NCBI RefSeq assembly: GCF_030818655.1
Contig: NZ_JAUTAN010000001.1
Coordinates: 558,001 to 622,000, forward strand
Direction: 5' to 3'
DNA length: 64,000 nucleotides
Source: Nocardioides zeae
Lineage (GTDB): Bacteria > Actinomycetota > Actinomycetes > Propionibacteriales > Nocardioidaceae
The notes beneath the pieces are model-generated. The model saw only the letters and a program-made list of their open reading frames with translations. It did no database searches and had not been told where the DNA came from. Both the position numbers and the translations under genes were made by a program. The number at the start of each line of letters is the position of its first letter. Position 1 is the first letter of the stretch. Of the stretch, positions 1-9,547 are shown in pieces.

Positions 1-315
1 CTCGCGCTCGAGGAGACGCAGCGGGGCGTCGTGCAGCTGCTGCGCTGGCGGCACCGCGACCTGGCGGAGATGTTCGCCGGGGTCGCCCCGGCGCCCGGCG
101 GCGTGTTCCGCCACGGCGACTTCGCCGACGGCCCCGCCGGGCCGCGGCTCGCGGACGCCGCCGGCTGGGTCGAGGTGCGGCTCGAGAGCGCCGTCGACGT
201 CGGCTGGTCCCGCCTCGTGACCTGCGTGGTCGAGGCCGTCGAGCTGGCCGAGGGGCCCGAGGAGGACGCGGACGCGCTGCTCGTGCACCGGCGCGGTCGC
301 TACGGCCGAGCGTGA
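1..315 (+). CDS. Flavin reductase family protein, C-terminal part (5' end outside window)
   Basis: The reading frame is open from base 1 to the TGA at 313-315, giving the last 104 residues of a protein whose start lies upstream. The visible part has the C-terminal layout of the flavin reductase-like (FMN-binding split-barrel) family: a helix ending LAEMFAGV, a stretch reading LADAAGWVEVRLESAV, then a beta strand (VTCVVEAVEL) and the closing HRRGRYGR. Such proteins reduce free flavin with NAD(P)H or feed two-component monooxygenases. The N-terminal flavin-binding part is missing, so substrate and partner cannot be judged. Confidence 0.6.
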   Translation, partial: LALEETQRGVVQLLRWRHRDLAEMFAGVAPAPGGVFRHGDFADGPAGPRLADAAGWVEVRLESAVDVGWSRLVTCVVEAVELAEGPEEDADALLVHRRGRYGRA

Positions 316-368
316 GACCGGCAACTTCCGGGTTCACAGCAGCGGCGGCCCGTGCTCGACTGGGACGC

Positions 369-1334
369 ATGGTTCGATCTCGGGAAACTCGACCACGTCC
401 TGTCCGCCTGCTCCTCGGAGCCCTCCTCACGCCGCTCCTGGCGCTCGCACTGCTCGTGCTGCCGGGCGCCTCGCCGGCCGCGCACGCGGCGTACCCCACC
501 CTCTCCGTCGGGTCCAGCGGCCCCGACGTGACGGCCGTCCAGCACCTGCTCACCCACCACGGTCGCGCGACCGCGGCGGACGGGCAGTACGGCTCGGGCA
601 CCGCCGCCGCCGTCACCGACTTCCAGTCCGCGAACGGTCTCGCCGCCGACGGCGTGGCCGGTCCGGCGACGCTGGGAGCGCTCGTCGTCACGGTGCGCCA
701 GGGCGATTCCGGGCCCGCCGTGCAGGCGCTCCAGGTGCTGCTCAACGCACGGGGGGCCGGCCTCACCACCGACGGTGCGTTCGGCCCGGCGACCGACGCC
801 GCGCTCCGCTCGTTCCAGTCGTCGCGCGGGCTCGCGTCGGACGGCATCGCCGGGCCGCAGAGCTGGTCGGCGCTGTTCGGGTCCGGGTCGACGCAGCCCC
901 CGGGCGACACCTACGCCTCGCTGAGCGAGGAGCAGAAGGCCAACGCGCGCACGATCATCGGGGTCGGCAAGGGTGCCGGGGTGCCGGAGTACGGCTGGGT
1001 CGTCGCGCTCGCGACGGCGATGCAGGAGTCGACGTTGGTCAACGTCGCCTACGGCGACCGCGACTCGCTCGGCCTGTTCCAGCAGCGTCCCTCGCAGGGG
1101 TGGGGCTCGGAGGCACAGGTGCAGGACCCGGTGCTGGCCTCGAAGGCCTTCTACGGCGTCGCGTCGCACACGCCGAACCCGGGTCTGCTCGACATCGCCG
1201 GCTGGCAGTCGATGTCCGTCACGCAGGCGGCGCAGGCGGTCCAGCGCTCGGCCTACCCGGACGCCTACGCGAGGTGGGAGTCCCTAGCGCGCGACGTCGT
1301 CGCCAACGAGTCGGGCACGGCGCCGATCGGCTGA
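369..1334 (+). CDS. Secreted peptidoglycan-binding protein with transglycosylase-like C-terminal domain
   Basis: A 321-residue exported protein. From the ATG at 369 it has a basic N-terminus, a hydrophobic core ([17 protein letters not shown]) and a cleavage site near AHAA. Two peptidoglycan_binding_1 repeats follow (about residues 42-100 and 103-165), each with the GSSGPDV/GDSGPAV entry and a DG.FG..T...L..FQ core. The C-terminal 130 residues ([13 protein letters not shown], then [19 protein letters not shown]) resemble the actinobacterial lysozyme/transglycosylase-like module, the Glu of QES being the likely acid. The frame could open at a GTG at 312 overlapping the previous stop, but that would put 19 non-hydrophobic residues before the signal peptide, so 369 is preferred. 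Likely role: cell-wall hydrolysis or binding. Confidence 0.85.
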   Translation: MVRSRETRPRPVRLLLGALLTPLLALALLVLPGASPAAHAAYPTLSVGSSGPDVTAVQHLLTHHGRATAADGQYGSGTAAAVTDFQSANGLAADGVAGPATLGALVVTVRQGDSGPAVQALQVLLNARGAGLTTDGAFGPATDAALRSFQSSRGLASDGIAGPQSWSALFGSGSTQPPGDTYASLSEEQKANARTIIGVGKGAGVPEYGWVVALATAMQESTLVNVAYGDRDSLGLFQQRPSQGWGSEAQVQDPVLASKAFYGVASHTPNPGLLDIAGWQSMSVTQAAQAVQRSAYPDAYARWESLARDVVANESGTAPIG

Positions 1335-1376
1335 GCACCTCCGCAGCGCCCGGCGGTCCCGCACCCGGACGGGTGG

Positions 1377-1419
1377 CGCCGCGGCCGACGAGGGTCGGCC
1401 GCGGCGTACGCTCGAGCAG
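1377..1419 (+). promoter_or_regulatory. 13-bp hairpin abutting a leaderless -10 element before selO
   Basis: CGCCGCGGCCGAC (1377-1389) and GTCGGCCGCGGCG (1394-1406) form a perfect 13-bp stem with a 4-nt loop. The next base starts TACGCT (1407-1412), a -10-like hexamer seven bases before the GTG at 1420. The hairpin could terminate the upstream gene or bind a regulator; there is no T-run. Seen directly; function inferred. Confidence 0.5.
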
Positions 1420-2929
1420 GTGACGGAGACCCCGACCGTGCCCGCCACGCCGGTCCTGCCGGACGGCGCGGTGCACCTCACCCTCGACCACGACTTCGCC
1501 ACCGCGGTGCCGGAGCTCGCGCTGCCCTGGCGGGCCGCGGAGGCCCCGGAGCCGCGGCTCGTCGTGCTCAACGTCGCCCTCGCCCGCGAGCTGGGCCTCG
1601 ACCCCGACGAGCTGCGCTCCCCGGACGGCGTGCGGCTCCTCGTGGGCGCGGCCGTGCCGGCGGGGGCGCGGCCGGTCGCGCAGGGCTACGCCGGCCACCA
1701 GTTCGGCGGCTTCTCGCCGCGGCTGGGCGACGGCCGCGCCCTGCTGCTCGGCGAGCTGACCACGCCCGACGGCGAGGTGCGCGACCTCCACCTCAAGGGG
1801 TCGGGACGCACACCGTTCTCGCGCGGCGGCGACGGTTTCGCCGTCCTCGGGCCGATGCTGCGGGAGCACCTGGTGAGCGAGGGGATGCACGCGCTCGGCG
1901 TGCCGACCACCCGGTCGCTGGCGGTCGTCGCGACCGGCCGTCCGGTCCAGCGCGACGCCGTCGAGCCGGGCGGGCTGCTGGCGCGCGTGGCGGCCAGCCA
2001 CCTCCGGGTGGGCAGCTTCCAGTACGCGCGGACCAGCGACGACCCCGCGTTGCTGCGGCGCCTGGCCGACCACGCGATCGCCCGCCACCAGCCCCACCTG
2101 GCGGGCACGCCCGAGCCCTACGCGGGCCTGTACGGCGCGGTCGTCGCCGCCCAGGCGCGGCTGGTCGCGCAGTGGGTGCTGCTCGGCTTCGTGCACGGCG
2201 TCATGAACACCGACAACATGACGATCTCGGGGGAGACGATCGACTACGGACCCTGCGCCTTCGTCGACGCCTACGACCCCGGGGCGGTGTTCAGCTCGAT
2301 CGACACGGGCGGTCGCTACGCCCTGGGCAACCAGCCGGCCGTGGCGCAGTGGAACCTCGCCCGGTTCGCCGAGGCGCTGCTGCCCCTCCTCGACGACGAC
2401 CAGGAGCGGGCGATCGCCCGGGCGACGGAGCTCCTCGGGACGTTTCCGGGGGAGTACGTCGCGGCCTGGGCCTCCGGCATGCGGGCGAAGCTCGGGCTGG
2501 CGGGAGCCGGCGGCGGGCGGGCCGACCGACGAGGAGACGCTGGCGCTGGCCGAGGGGTGGCAGGGCATCCTCGCGTCGGGGCGCGTCGACTGGACGTCGT
2601 CGTTCCGGGCGCTGGCGGAGGCCGCGCGCGGCAACCCGGAGCGGATCCGGGGGATGGTGCTCGACCTGCCCGAGCTGGACGCCTGGCTGGAGCGCTGGCG
2701 CGCCCTGGGCCCCGACCCCGCCGCGATGGACCGGGCCAACCCTGTCTACGTCCCGCGGAACCACCTCGTCGAGGAGGCGCTCGCCGCGGCGCAGGACGGT
2801 GACCTCGCGCCGACGGAGCGGTTGCTGGAGGCGCTCGCCGCGCCGTACGACGAGCGGCCGGGGCTGGAGCGGTTCGCGGAGCCCTCGCCGGACGGTCTGG
2901 AGGGGTACCGCACCTTCTGCGGCACCTGA
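1420..2929 (+). pseudogene. selO: SelO/YdiU (UPF0061) protein adenylyltransferase, +1 frameshift near 2500-2521
   Basis: SelO is a kinase-fold enzyme that transfers AMP to protein hydroxyl groups. Residues 1-360 in the first frame carry the family signatures: [18 protein letters not shown], the [14 protein letters not shown] loop, [11 protein letters not shown], and [20 protein letters not shown] (active-site Asn and Asp). After [13 protein letters not shown] the frame becomes nonsense, while the +1 frame continues the family ([31 protein letters not shown]-terminal YRTFCGT ending at 2929). The shift lies in a G/C-rich run (2500-2521) and equals one extra base. It is either a genuine lesion or an assembly error; both halves are well conserved, so error is plausible. 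The GTG start has TACGCT seven bases upstream. Confidence 0.85.
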
Positions 2930-2948
2930 CGCGCCCCGGATCCAGGAC

Positions 2949-2970
2949 TGTCGGTGCCCCGTGCTGGGAT
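2949..2970 (+). promoter_or_regulatory. PafBC-type (RecA-independent) DNA-damage promoter motif
   Basis: TGTCGGTG (2949-2956), eight bases, then TGGGAT (2965-2970). This matches the actinobacterial RecA-independent promoter pattern TTGTCRGTG-N8-TANNNT used by the PafBC activator, with C for the first T and TG for TA. A start near 2977 would give a short leader ending at the GTG at 2999, preceded by GTGGGGA at 2987-2993. The match to the DNA-repair operon behind it makes chance unlikely. Confidence 0.75.
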
Positions 2971-2998
2971 GCCGGACGTGGCGGACGTGGGGAACGCA

Positions 2999-5900
2999 GT
3001 GAGACGGGTCGGGGCGGAGGCCCCGCGGCGGCTGGTGCGCGTCGACGCGTCCGTCACGGTGCCGCGGCTCGACGAGCACCAGCAGCGCGTCGTCGACCAC
3101 CCGGGCGGCCCCCTCCTCGTGCTGGCGGGTCCGGGCACGGGCAAGACCACGACCCTCGTCGAGGCGATCGTCGACCGCGTCGAGAACCGGGGCGTCGACC
3201 CGTCCGAGGTGCTCGCGCTGACGTTCTCGCGCAAGGCGGCCGAGCAGCTGCGCGACCGCGTGACGGCGCGGTTGGGGCGCACGACGGGGGCGGCCATCTG
3301 CTCGACGGTGCACTCGTTCGCCTACGGTCTGGTGCGGCGCTACGCGCCGCCGGAGCTGTACGCCGCGCCGTTGCGCCTGCTGTCCGCGCCGGAGCAGGAC
3401 GTGGTGCTGGCCGAGCTGCTCAACGACGCCCCCGAGGCCGTCCGGTGGCCCGACGGGCTGCGGCGGGCGGTCGGCACGCGCGGCTTCGCGCGCGAGGTGC
3501 AGGCCGTGCTGGCGCGGGCGCGGGAGAAGGGCCTGGAGCCCGACGACCTCGTCGCCCTCGGCGCGGCGAACGGGCTCGGCGAGCTCTCCGCGGCGGGCCA
3601 CTTCCTGGAGGAGTACCTGAACGTCCTCGACGCCCACGGGGCGATCGACTACGCCGACCTCGTGCGCCGCGCTGTCATCGAGGCCGAGATGCACCGCGAC
3701 GAGCTGCGGGCGCGCTTCTCGTGCGTGTTCGTGGACGAGTACCAGGACACCGACCCCGGCCAGGTCGACCTGCTGCGCGCGCTCGCCGGTGACGGGCGCG
3801 ACCTGGTGGCGGTGGGCGACCCCCACCAGTCGATCTACGCGTTCCGCGGTGCCGACGTGCGCGGCATCCTCGACTTCCCGCGCGCCTTCCCGCAGGCCGA
3901 CGGGTCGCCGGCGCCCGTGGCCGTGCTGTCCACGACCCGTCGGTTCGGCCCCCGGGTCCTGCGCGCGGCGAGCGCCGTCGCCTCCCGGCTCAGCCTCACC
4001 GGCAGCATCGACCCGGCCGCGCGGCGGGCCTTCGCCGCGCCCGTGGCCGCCACGGGGGTGCCGCGCGGGCAGGTCGACGTGCTCACCTTCGACACCGAGC
4101 GCGCGGAGGCGGAGCACGTCGCCGACCTCCTCCGGCGCGCGCACCTCGAGGACGGGGTGCCGTGGAGCGAGATGGCCGTGCTGGCCCGCTCGGGGCGCGC
4201 CACCCTGCCGGGGTTGCGGCGCTCCCTGGCGGCGGCCGGGGTGCCGGTCGAGGTGGCGGCCGACGAGCTGCCCCTCGTGCGCGAGCCCGCGGTGGCGGCG
4301 CTGCTGGCCGCGGTGGACGCGGTCGTGCACCTCGGGACGCCGGCGGGCGAGGCCGGGCACGTCGACGGCGCGACGGTGGAGCAGCTGCTCATGTCGCCGC
4401 TCGCGGGTCTCGACGCGGTCGAGGTGCGCGGCCTGGCCCGCCACGTCCGCGCCGTGGAGAAGCGTCGGACGGCGGTGACCGGAGGTGCCCCGCGCTCCTC
4501 GGCGGAGCTGCTCCGCGAGGCGGTGCTGGCCGACGGCGCGCTCACCGACCCGGACGTGCCCGGCGCGGCGAAGGCCGCGGTGCTCGGCGCCCTGCTGCGC
4601 CGCGCCCGCGCGCGGCTCGACGACGGGGGCACGGCGGAGGAGGTGCTCTGGGAGCTGTGGGACGGCACGTCGTGGCCCGAGCGGCTGCGTCGCGCCGCGC
4701 TCCGGGGCGGCCCGGCGGCCCGCCGGGCCCACCGCGACCTCGACGCGCTGTGCGCCCTGTTCGACGCCGCGGCGAAGCTGGAGGAGCAGCGCGGCCACAG
4801 CGGGGTCGCGGGCTTCGTGGCCACCCTGTCGGCGCAGGAGATCCCCGGCGACTCCCTCGCCGACCGGGGCGTGCGCGGCGAGGCCGTGCGGCTGCTCACC
4901 GCCCACCGCTCCAAGGGGCTCGAGTGGCGCGTGGTCGTGGTGGCCCACGTGCAGGAGGAGGGGTGGCCCGACCTGCGGCGCCGCGCCTCGCTGCTGGGGC
5001 CGGACCGCATCGGCCGCCGGGAGGACGGCCTCCTGCCGCCCCCGGGGGCCCGGGAGGCGCTCATGGAGGAGCGGCGGCTGTTCTACGTGGCGTGCACGCG
5101 TGCGAAGGAGCGGCTCGTCGTCACGGCCGTGCGCTCGGGCGACGACGACGGCGAGCAGCCGTCGCGGTTCCTCGCCGAGACCGGCGTCCCGGTGCAGCAC
5201 CGGTCGGGCCGTCCCGGCCGCCCGCTCTCGATGGCCGGAATGGTGGCCCACCTGCGCCGCACCGCGGCGGACCCCGACCGACCGGAGGTCGTCCGGCGGG
5301 CGGCCGCCCGCCGGCTCGCCCGGCTCGCGGCCGTGCAGGACGAGCAGGGCCGCCCGCTGGTCCGGGGCGCCGACCCCGGCACCTGGTGGGGCACCCGCGG
5401 CCTGACCCACGCGGAGCAGCCCGTGCGGCCCGCGGACGAACCGCTCCGCATCTCGGCCAGCACGCTCGGATCGGTGCTGACGTGCCCACTGCGGTGGTTC
5501 CTGGAACGTGAGGCGGGCGGGAGCCAGGTCAGCAGCGCCTCCCAGGGCTTCGGCCTCGTGCTGCACGCCCTCGCCGAGAAGGTGGCGCGCGGCGAGCTGC
5601 CGGCGTCCCCGGAGCGCGTCGACGAGCTCATGGCCCACGTCGACGAGGTGTGGCCGCAGCTCTCGTTCCGCACGCCGTGGTCGGGCGCCCGGGAGCGCAC
5701 CGAGGCGCGGGCCGCGCTGCTCCGCTTCCTGCGCTGGCACACGCGACCGGACGCCCGTGCGGTCATCGGGGTCGAGCAGGCCCTCCGGGCGGAGGTGGTG
5801 CTGGGCGGCGAGCGGATCGTCGTCCACGGCTTCGCCGACCGGCTCGAGCTCGACGACCAGCACCGGGTGGTCGTGGTCGACCTGAAGACGGGGAAGTACC

Positions 5901-6247
5901 CGCCGACCGGCGCCGAGGTCGCCGAGCACCCCCAGCTGGGGCTCTACCAGCTGGCGGTGGACTCCGGGGCCGCCGACGCCCTCGTGCCGCCCGAGCACCG
6001 GCCCCTGCGGGCGGGAGGTGCCGAGCTCGTGCAGCTCCGCAAGGAGGCCCGGGGGAGCGTCAAGGTGCAGGCCCAGCCGCCCCAGGAGCCCGACGAGCAC
6101 GGGGTGCGCCTGGTCGAGGCCCAGCTGGTGCACGCGGCGACGGTCCTCCGCTCGGAGCAGTTCGGGGCACGTCCCGGGGGCCACTGCGACACCTGCGCGT
6201 TCGTCGCCGTCTGCCCGGCGCGTGGCGCGGGGACGGTGCTCTCGTGA
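2999..6247 (+). CDS. adnA: AdnA-like UvrD-family helicase/nuclease subunit
   Basis: First subunit of the actinobacterial AdnAB helicase-nuclease, which resects double-strand breaks in place of RecBCD/AddAB. From the GTG at 2999 the product is 1082 residues. The N-terminal UvrD-like motor has Walker A AGPGTGKT (43-50), LTFSRKAAEQL, DEYQDTDPGQ, GDPHQSIYAFRGA and HRSKGLEWRVVVV. The C-terminal RecB-type nuclease has DLKTGKY (Asp961, Lys963) and QLGLYQLAV. Cys829 plus Cys1063, Cys1066 and Cys1072 have the one-plus-three spacing of an iron-sulfur staple, as in AddB and Cas4. An earlier in-frame GTG at 2954 lies inside the promoter motif and is rejected. The stop overlaps the next start (GTGA). Order matches Rv3202c-Rv3201c. 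Confidence 0.9.
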   Translation: MRRVGAEAPRRLVRVDASVTVPRLDEHQQRVVDHPGGPLLVLAGPGTGKTTTLVEAIVDRVENRGVDPSEVLALTFSRKAAEQLRDRVTARLGRTTGAAICSTVHSFAYGLVRRYAPPELYAAPLRLLSAPEQDVVLAELLNDAPEAVRWPDGLRRAVGTRGFAREVQAVLARAREKGLEPDDLVALGAANGLGELSAAGHFLEEYLNVLDAHGAIDYADLVRRAVIEAEMHRDELRARFSCVFVDEYQDTDPGQVDLLRALAGDGRDLVAVGDPHQSIYAFRGADVRGILDFPRAFPQADGSPAPVAVLSTTRRFGPRVLRAASAVASRLSLTGSIDPAARRAFAAPVAATGVPRGQVDVLTFDTERAEAEHVADLLRRAHLEDGVPWSEMAVLARSGRATLPGLRRSLAAAGVPVEVAADELPLVREPAVAALLAAVDAVVHLGTPAGEAGHVDGATVEQLLMSPLAGLDAVEVRGLARHVRAVEKRRTAVTGGAPRSSAELLREAVLADGALTDPDVPGAAKAAVLGALLRRARARLDDGGTAEEVLWELWDGTSWPERLRRAALRGGPAARRAHRDLDALCALFDAAAKLEEQRGHSGVAGFVATLSAQEIPGDSLADRGVRGEAVRLLTAHRSKGLEWRVVVVAHVQEEGWPDLRRRASLLGPDRIGRREDGLLPPPGAREALMEERRLFYVACTRAKERLVVTAVRSGDDDGEQPSRFLAETGVPVQHRSGRPGRPLSMAGMVAHLRRTAADPDRPEVVRRAAARRLARLAAVQDEQGRPLVRGADPGTWWGTRGLTHAEQPVRPADEPLRISASTLGSVLTCPLRWFLEREAGGSQVSSASQGFGLVLHALAEKVARGELPASPERVDELMAHVDEVWPQLSFRTPWSGARERTEARAALLRFLRWHTRPDARAVIGVEQALRAEVVLGGERIVVHGFADRLELDDQHRVVVVDLKTGKYPPTGAEVAEHPQLGLYQLAVDSGAADALVPPEHRPLRAGGAELVQLRKEARGSVKVQAQPPQEPDEHGVRLVEAQLVHAATVLRSEQFGARPGGHCDTCAFVAVCPARGAGTVLS

Positions 6248-9200
6248 CCGCCCGCGAGCCGGTCGCCATCCCCGACCCGGGGGCGCTCCAGCGGGTCATG
6301 AAGGCCGCCTTCCCGGTCAGCGACGAGCAGTGGGAGGCGGTCAGCGCCCCGCTGGAGCCGGCCGTCGTCGTCGCCGGCGCGGGCTCGGGCAAGACGACCC
6401 TCATGGCCGCGCGGGTGGTCTACCTCGTGGCGACCGGCCAGGTCCGTCCCGAGCAGGTGCTGGGCCTCACCTTCACCACCAAGGCGGCGCGCGAGCTGTC
6501 GGTGCGGGTCCGGGAGGCGCTCGAGGTGGCGGGGTACGGCGCGGGCTCCGACGCCGCGCGCGGTGCGTCCGCCCGTGACGGCCGGGGGGACGACGACGAG
6601 GTCGAGGTGCTCGAGCCGACCGTCGCGACCTACAACGCCTACGCGGCCGCGCTGCTGACCGAGCACGGGCTGCGGATCGGCCACGAGCCCGACACCCGGG
6701 TCATGGCGGACGCCTCGCGCTACCAGCTGGCCGAGCGGGTCGTGCTGCGTCACCGGCGTCCCGTCGAGCTGCTGAGCGACCACCCCGCGACCGTGGTCGG
6801 CAACATCGTGGCCCTGGAGGGCGCGCTGTCGGAGCACCTCGTGACGGTCGCCGACGTGCGGGCCTTCCACTCGCGCGAGGTGCCCCGGTTCCAGGCGAGC
6901 CTGGAGACGTCGCGCGCGAAGAAGCCGATCGAGGACGTGCTCCACGCGATCCGTCGGCGCGAGGAGCTGCTCGACCTCGTGGAGGAGTACCAGGAGCTGA
7001 AGGCCCGCCTCGGGCTCATGGACTTCTCCGACCAGATCGCCCTGACCGCGCGCCTCGCCGACGAGCACGCCGACGTGGGGCGGGTCGAGCGGGAGAAGTT
7101 CGCCGTCGTGCTGCTGGACGAGTACCAGGACACCTCCGTGGCCCAGGCCCTCCTGCTGAGCCGGCTCTTCTCGGGGCCGACGGCGGCGGACGGCCGCGGC
7201 CACGCGGTGACCGCGGTCGGCGACCCCAACCAGGCGATCTACGGCTGGCGGGGGGCCTCGGTCTCCAACATCCTGGGCTTCGGTGCCGACTTCCCGGCGG
7301 CCGACGGGCGCACCGACGTACCGACCTACACGCTGACGGTCAACCGCCGGTCCGACCGGCGGATCCTCGCGTCGGCCAACCTCCTCGCCGGGCCGCTCTA
7401 CGCGGCGTACGCCGGGGTGCGGCCCCTGCAGCCGCCCCCCGGGGCGGCGGACGGCACGGTGCGGGTGGCGGTCCACGACACGTACGACGACGAGCTCGCC
7501 TGGCTCGCCGACGAGGTGCTCGCCGTCCACGGGCGGGGCACGGCCTGGGCGGAGATCGGCGTGCTGACCCGCGACAACAAGCACGCCGCCGACGTGTTCG
7601 ACGCCCTCACGGCGCGGGAGGTGCCCGTCGAGATCGTCGGGCTGGCGGGCCTGCTGCGGCTGCCCGAGGTGGCCGAGGTGGTCGCGACGCTGACGCTGCT
7701 CCACGACCTCACCGCCAACGCGGCGGCCCTCACGCTGCTGATGGGGCCGCGCTGGGCGATCGGTCCCCGGGACCTCGCGATCCTCGGGCGACGGGCCCAC
7801 GACCTGGCGGCGGGCGACGACACGGGGCCGCGCGCGGCGGTCGCCGACTCGCTGGCCGCCGCGGTCGAGGGTGCCGACCCGACCGAGCTGTCGTCGCTGT
7901 GCGACGCCCTGGAGTCCCCGGGGGAGGCGCCGGACTACCCCTACTCGGCGGCGGCACGCACCCGCATCGGCCTGCTGGCCGGTGAGCTGCGGATGCTGCG
8001 CACCCACGTGGGGGAGCCGCTGCTCGACCTCGTGCGGCGGATCATCGACACCTGCGGGATCGACGTCGAGCTGGCGAGCGCGACGTCGCCGTCCGCGGCG
8101 GCGCGGCGGGACAACCTCGACATCTTCGTGCGAGCGGTGGCCGACTTCCAGGCGATCGACGGCGACGTGAGCCTGGGTGCACTGCTGGCCTACCTCACGG
8201 CGGAGGACGAGATGGGCACGGGCCTCGACGTGGCGACCCCCACCGAGGCGGACTCGGTGAAGCTCCTGACCGTCCACCGGGCCAAGGGCCTGGAGTGGGA
8301 CGTCGTGTTCCTCGTCGGCGTCGGGGAGGACAAGTTCCCCACCAAGCAGACGCGCACCCAGTGGATCACCGGACCGGCGGTGCTGCCGTCCCCGCTGCGG
8401 GGCGACGCGCGGGACGTGCCGCAGCTCGCCGGCCACGAGAAGGCGGACCTCGAGGCGCTGCGCGAGGCCGCACGGGCGCACGAGGCGATGGAGGAGCTGC
8501 GGCTGGGATACGTCGCGTTCACCCGCGCCCGCCACGAGCTGGTCGCGTCGGCCTACCTCTGGACGGAGACCCGGGCGTCCCCGGTGGGGCCGTCGCCCTA
8601 CCTCCAGCCCCTCGTGGCGGTCCTGGAGGACGCGGGCCGCGCGCCGGAGCGCTGGGTGGAGCGGCCGGAGAAGGGCACGCCGAACCCGCTCAAGGCCGAG
8701 CGCCCGCCCGTGCCGTGGCCGGTCACCGAGCACACCACCGAGGCCGAGCGGCGCATCGCGACCGCCGCGCTGGTCCGGGCGGAGCAGCGTCGCCTCGCCG
8801 AGGGCGAGGCCGGGCCCGAGGACGACGCGGACCTCGACCTCGTCGGCATCGCCGAGGTCGCCGAGTGGGACGACGAGATCGACCGTCTCCTCGCCGAGGC
8901 CCGTCGCGACAGCCAGCCGGTGCTCGAGGTGCCCGTGCCCTCAAGCCTGTCGGCGACCTCGCTCGCCCGGCTCCGCGACGACCCGGAGGTCATGGCGGGG
9001 GAGCTGGCCCGGCCGATGCCGCGGCCCCCGTCGCCGACGGCGCGGTTCGGCACGCGCTTCCACGGCTGGGTCGAGGCGCGCTTCGGCCAGCAGGACCTCT
9101 TCGCGGAGGAGGAGGTCTGGGGCCAGGGCGACGCCGACATCGACGGCGACGACGACCTCGCCGAGGTGGTCGCCGCCTTCGAGGCGGGGCCGTTCGCCGA

Positions 9201-9516
9201 CCGCCCGCCCTTCGCGACGGAGGCGCCCTTCGCGCTGGTGCTCGCCGGGCAGGTGGTGCGCGGCCGGATCGACGCGGTCTACGCCGAGCCGGCGGGCTCC
9301 GACACCGACTTCCTCGTGGTCGACTGGAAGACCGGGCGGTCGGGTCGCGCCGACCCGATGCAGCTGGCGGTCTACCGCCTGGCCTGGGCGGAGCTCCACG
9401 GGCTGCCCCCGGAACGGGTGCGGGCCGCGTTCTGCTGGGTGCGCACGGGGCGGCTCGTCGAGCCGCGCTCGCTGCCCGACCGGGCCGCGCTCGAGCGACT
9501 GGTCACCGACCTGTGA
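6244..9516 (+). CDS. adnB: AdnB-like UvrD-family helicase/nuclease subunit
   Basis: Second AdnAB subunit, 1090 residues from the GTG at 6244, which overlaps the adnA stop by four bases and implies translational coupling. Motor motifs: Walker A AGAGSGKT (44-51), LTFTTKAARELS, LLDEYQDTSVAQALL, GDPNQAIYGWRGAS, VNRRSDRRI and LLTVHRAKGLEWDVVFLVGV. The C-terminal nuclease has ARFGTRFHGWVE, VVDWKTGRSG (Asp1027, Lys1029) and MQLAVYRLAW. It lacks the four-cysteine cluster of its partner. In mycobacteria AdnB is the lead motor and both subunits have nuclease modules; here too both modules look complete. It shares the damage-type promoter of adnA. Confidence 0.92.
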   Translation: MTAREPVAIPDPGALQRVMKAAFPVSDEQWEAVSAPLEPAVVVAGAGSGKTTLMAARVVYLVATGQVRPEQVLGLTFTTKAARELSVRVREALEVAGYGAGSDAARGASARDGRGDDDEVEVLEPTVATYNAYAAALLTEHGLRIGHEPDTRVMADASRYQLAERVVLRHRRPVELLSDHPATVVGNIVALEGALSEHLVTVADVRAFHSREVPRFQASLETSRAKKPIEDVLHAIRRREELLDLVEEYQELKARLGLMDFSDQIALTARLADEHADVGRVEREKFAVVLLDEYQDTSVAQALLLSRLFSGPTAADGRGHAVTAVGDPNQAIYGWRGASVSNILGFGADFPAADGRTDVPTYTLTVNRRSDRRILASANLLAGPLYAAYAGVRPLQPPPGAADGTVRVAVHDTYDDELAWLADEVLAVHGRGTAWAEIGVLTRDNKHAADVFDALTAREVPVEIVGLAGLLRLPEVAEVVATLTLLHDLTANAAALTLLMGPRWAIGPRDLAILGRRAHDLAAGDDTGPRAAVADSLAAAVEGADPTELSSLCDALESPGEAPDYPYSAAARTRIGLLAGELRMLRTHVGEPLLDLVRRIIDTCGIDVELASATSPSAAARRDNLDIFVRAVADFQAIDGDVSLGALLAYLTAEDEMGTGLDVATPTEADSVKLLTVHRAKGLEWDVVFLVGVGEDKFPTKQTRTQWITGPAVLPSPLRGDARDVPQLAGHEKADLEALREAARAHEAMEELRLGYVAFTRARHELVASAYLWTETRASPVGPSPYLQPLVAVLEDAGRAPERWVERPEKGTPNPLKAERPPVPWPVTEHTTEAERRIATAALVRAEQRRLAEGEAGPEDDADLDLVGIAEVAEWDDEIDRLLAEARRDSQPVLEVPVPSSLSATSLARLRDDPEVMAGELARPMPRPPSPTARFGTRFHGWVEARFGQQDLFAEEEVWGQGDADIDGDDDLAEVVAAFEAGPFADRPPFATEAPFALVLAGQVVRGRIDAVYAEPAGSDTDFLVVDWKTGRSGRADPMQLAVYRLAWAELHGLPPERVRAAFCWVRTGRLVEPRSLPDRAALERLVTDL

Positions 9517-9547
9517 GCGCCCGGGCCGCCAGCCGTAGGCTCGCGGG

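Noticed and set aside
312-368. Upstream GTG start for the peptidoglycan-binding protein
   Set aside because: It would add 19 residues before a complete signal peptide; ATG 369 fits secretion better.
2291-6184. Very long open frame on the minus strand opposite adnA (about 1300 codons)
   Set aside because: It mirrors a conserved gene in GC-rich DNA, is dominated by Arg, Gly, His and Val with no domain, and has no ribosome-binding site. Antisense open frames of this kind occur opposite most genes here.
5944-8733. Long minus-strand open frame opposite adnB
   Set aside because: Same artefact: composition of an antisense frame and no family signature.
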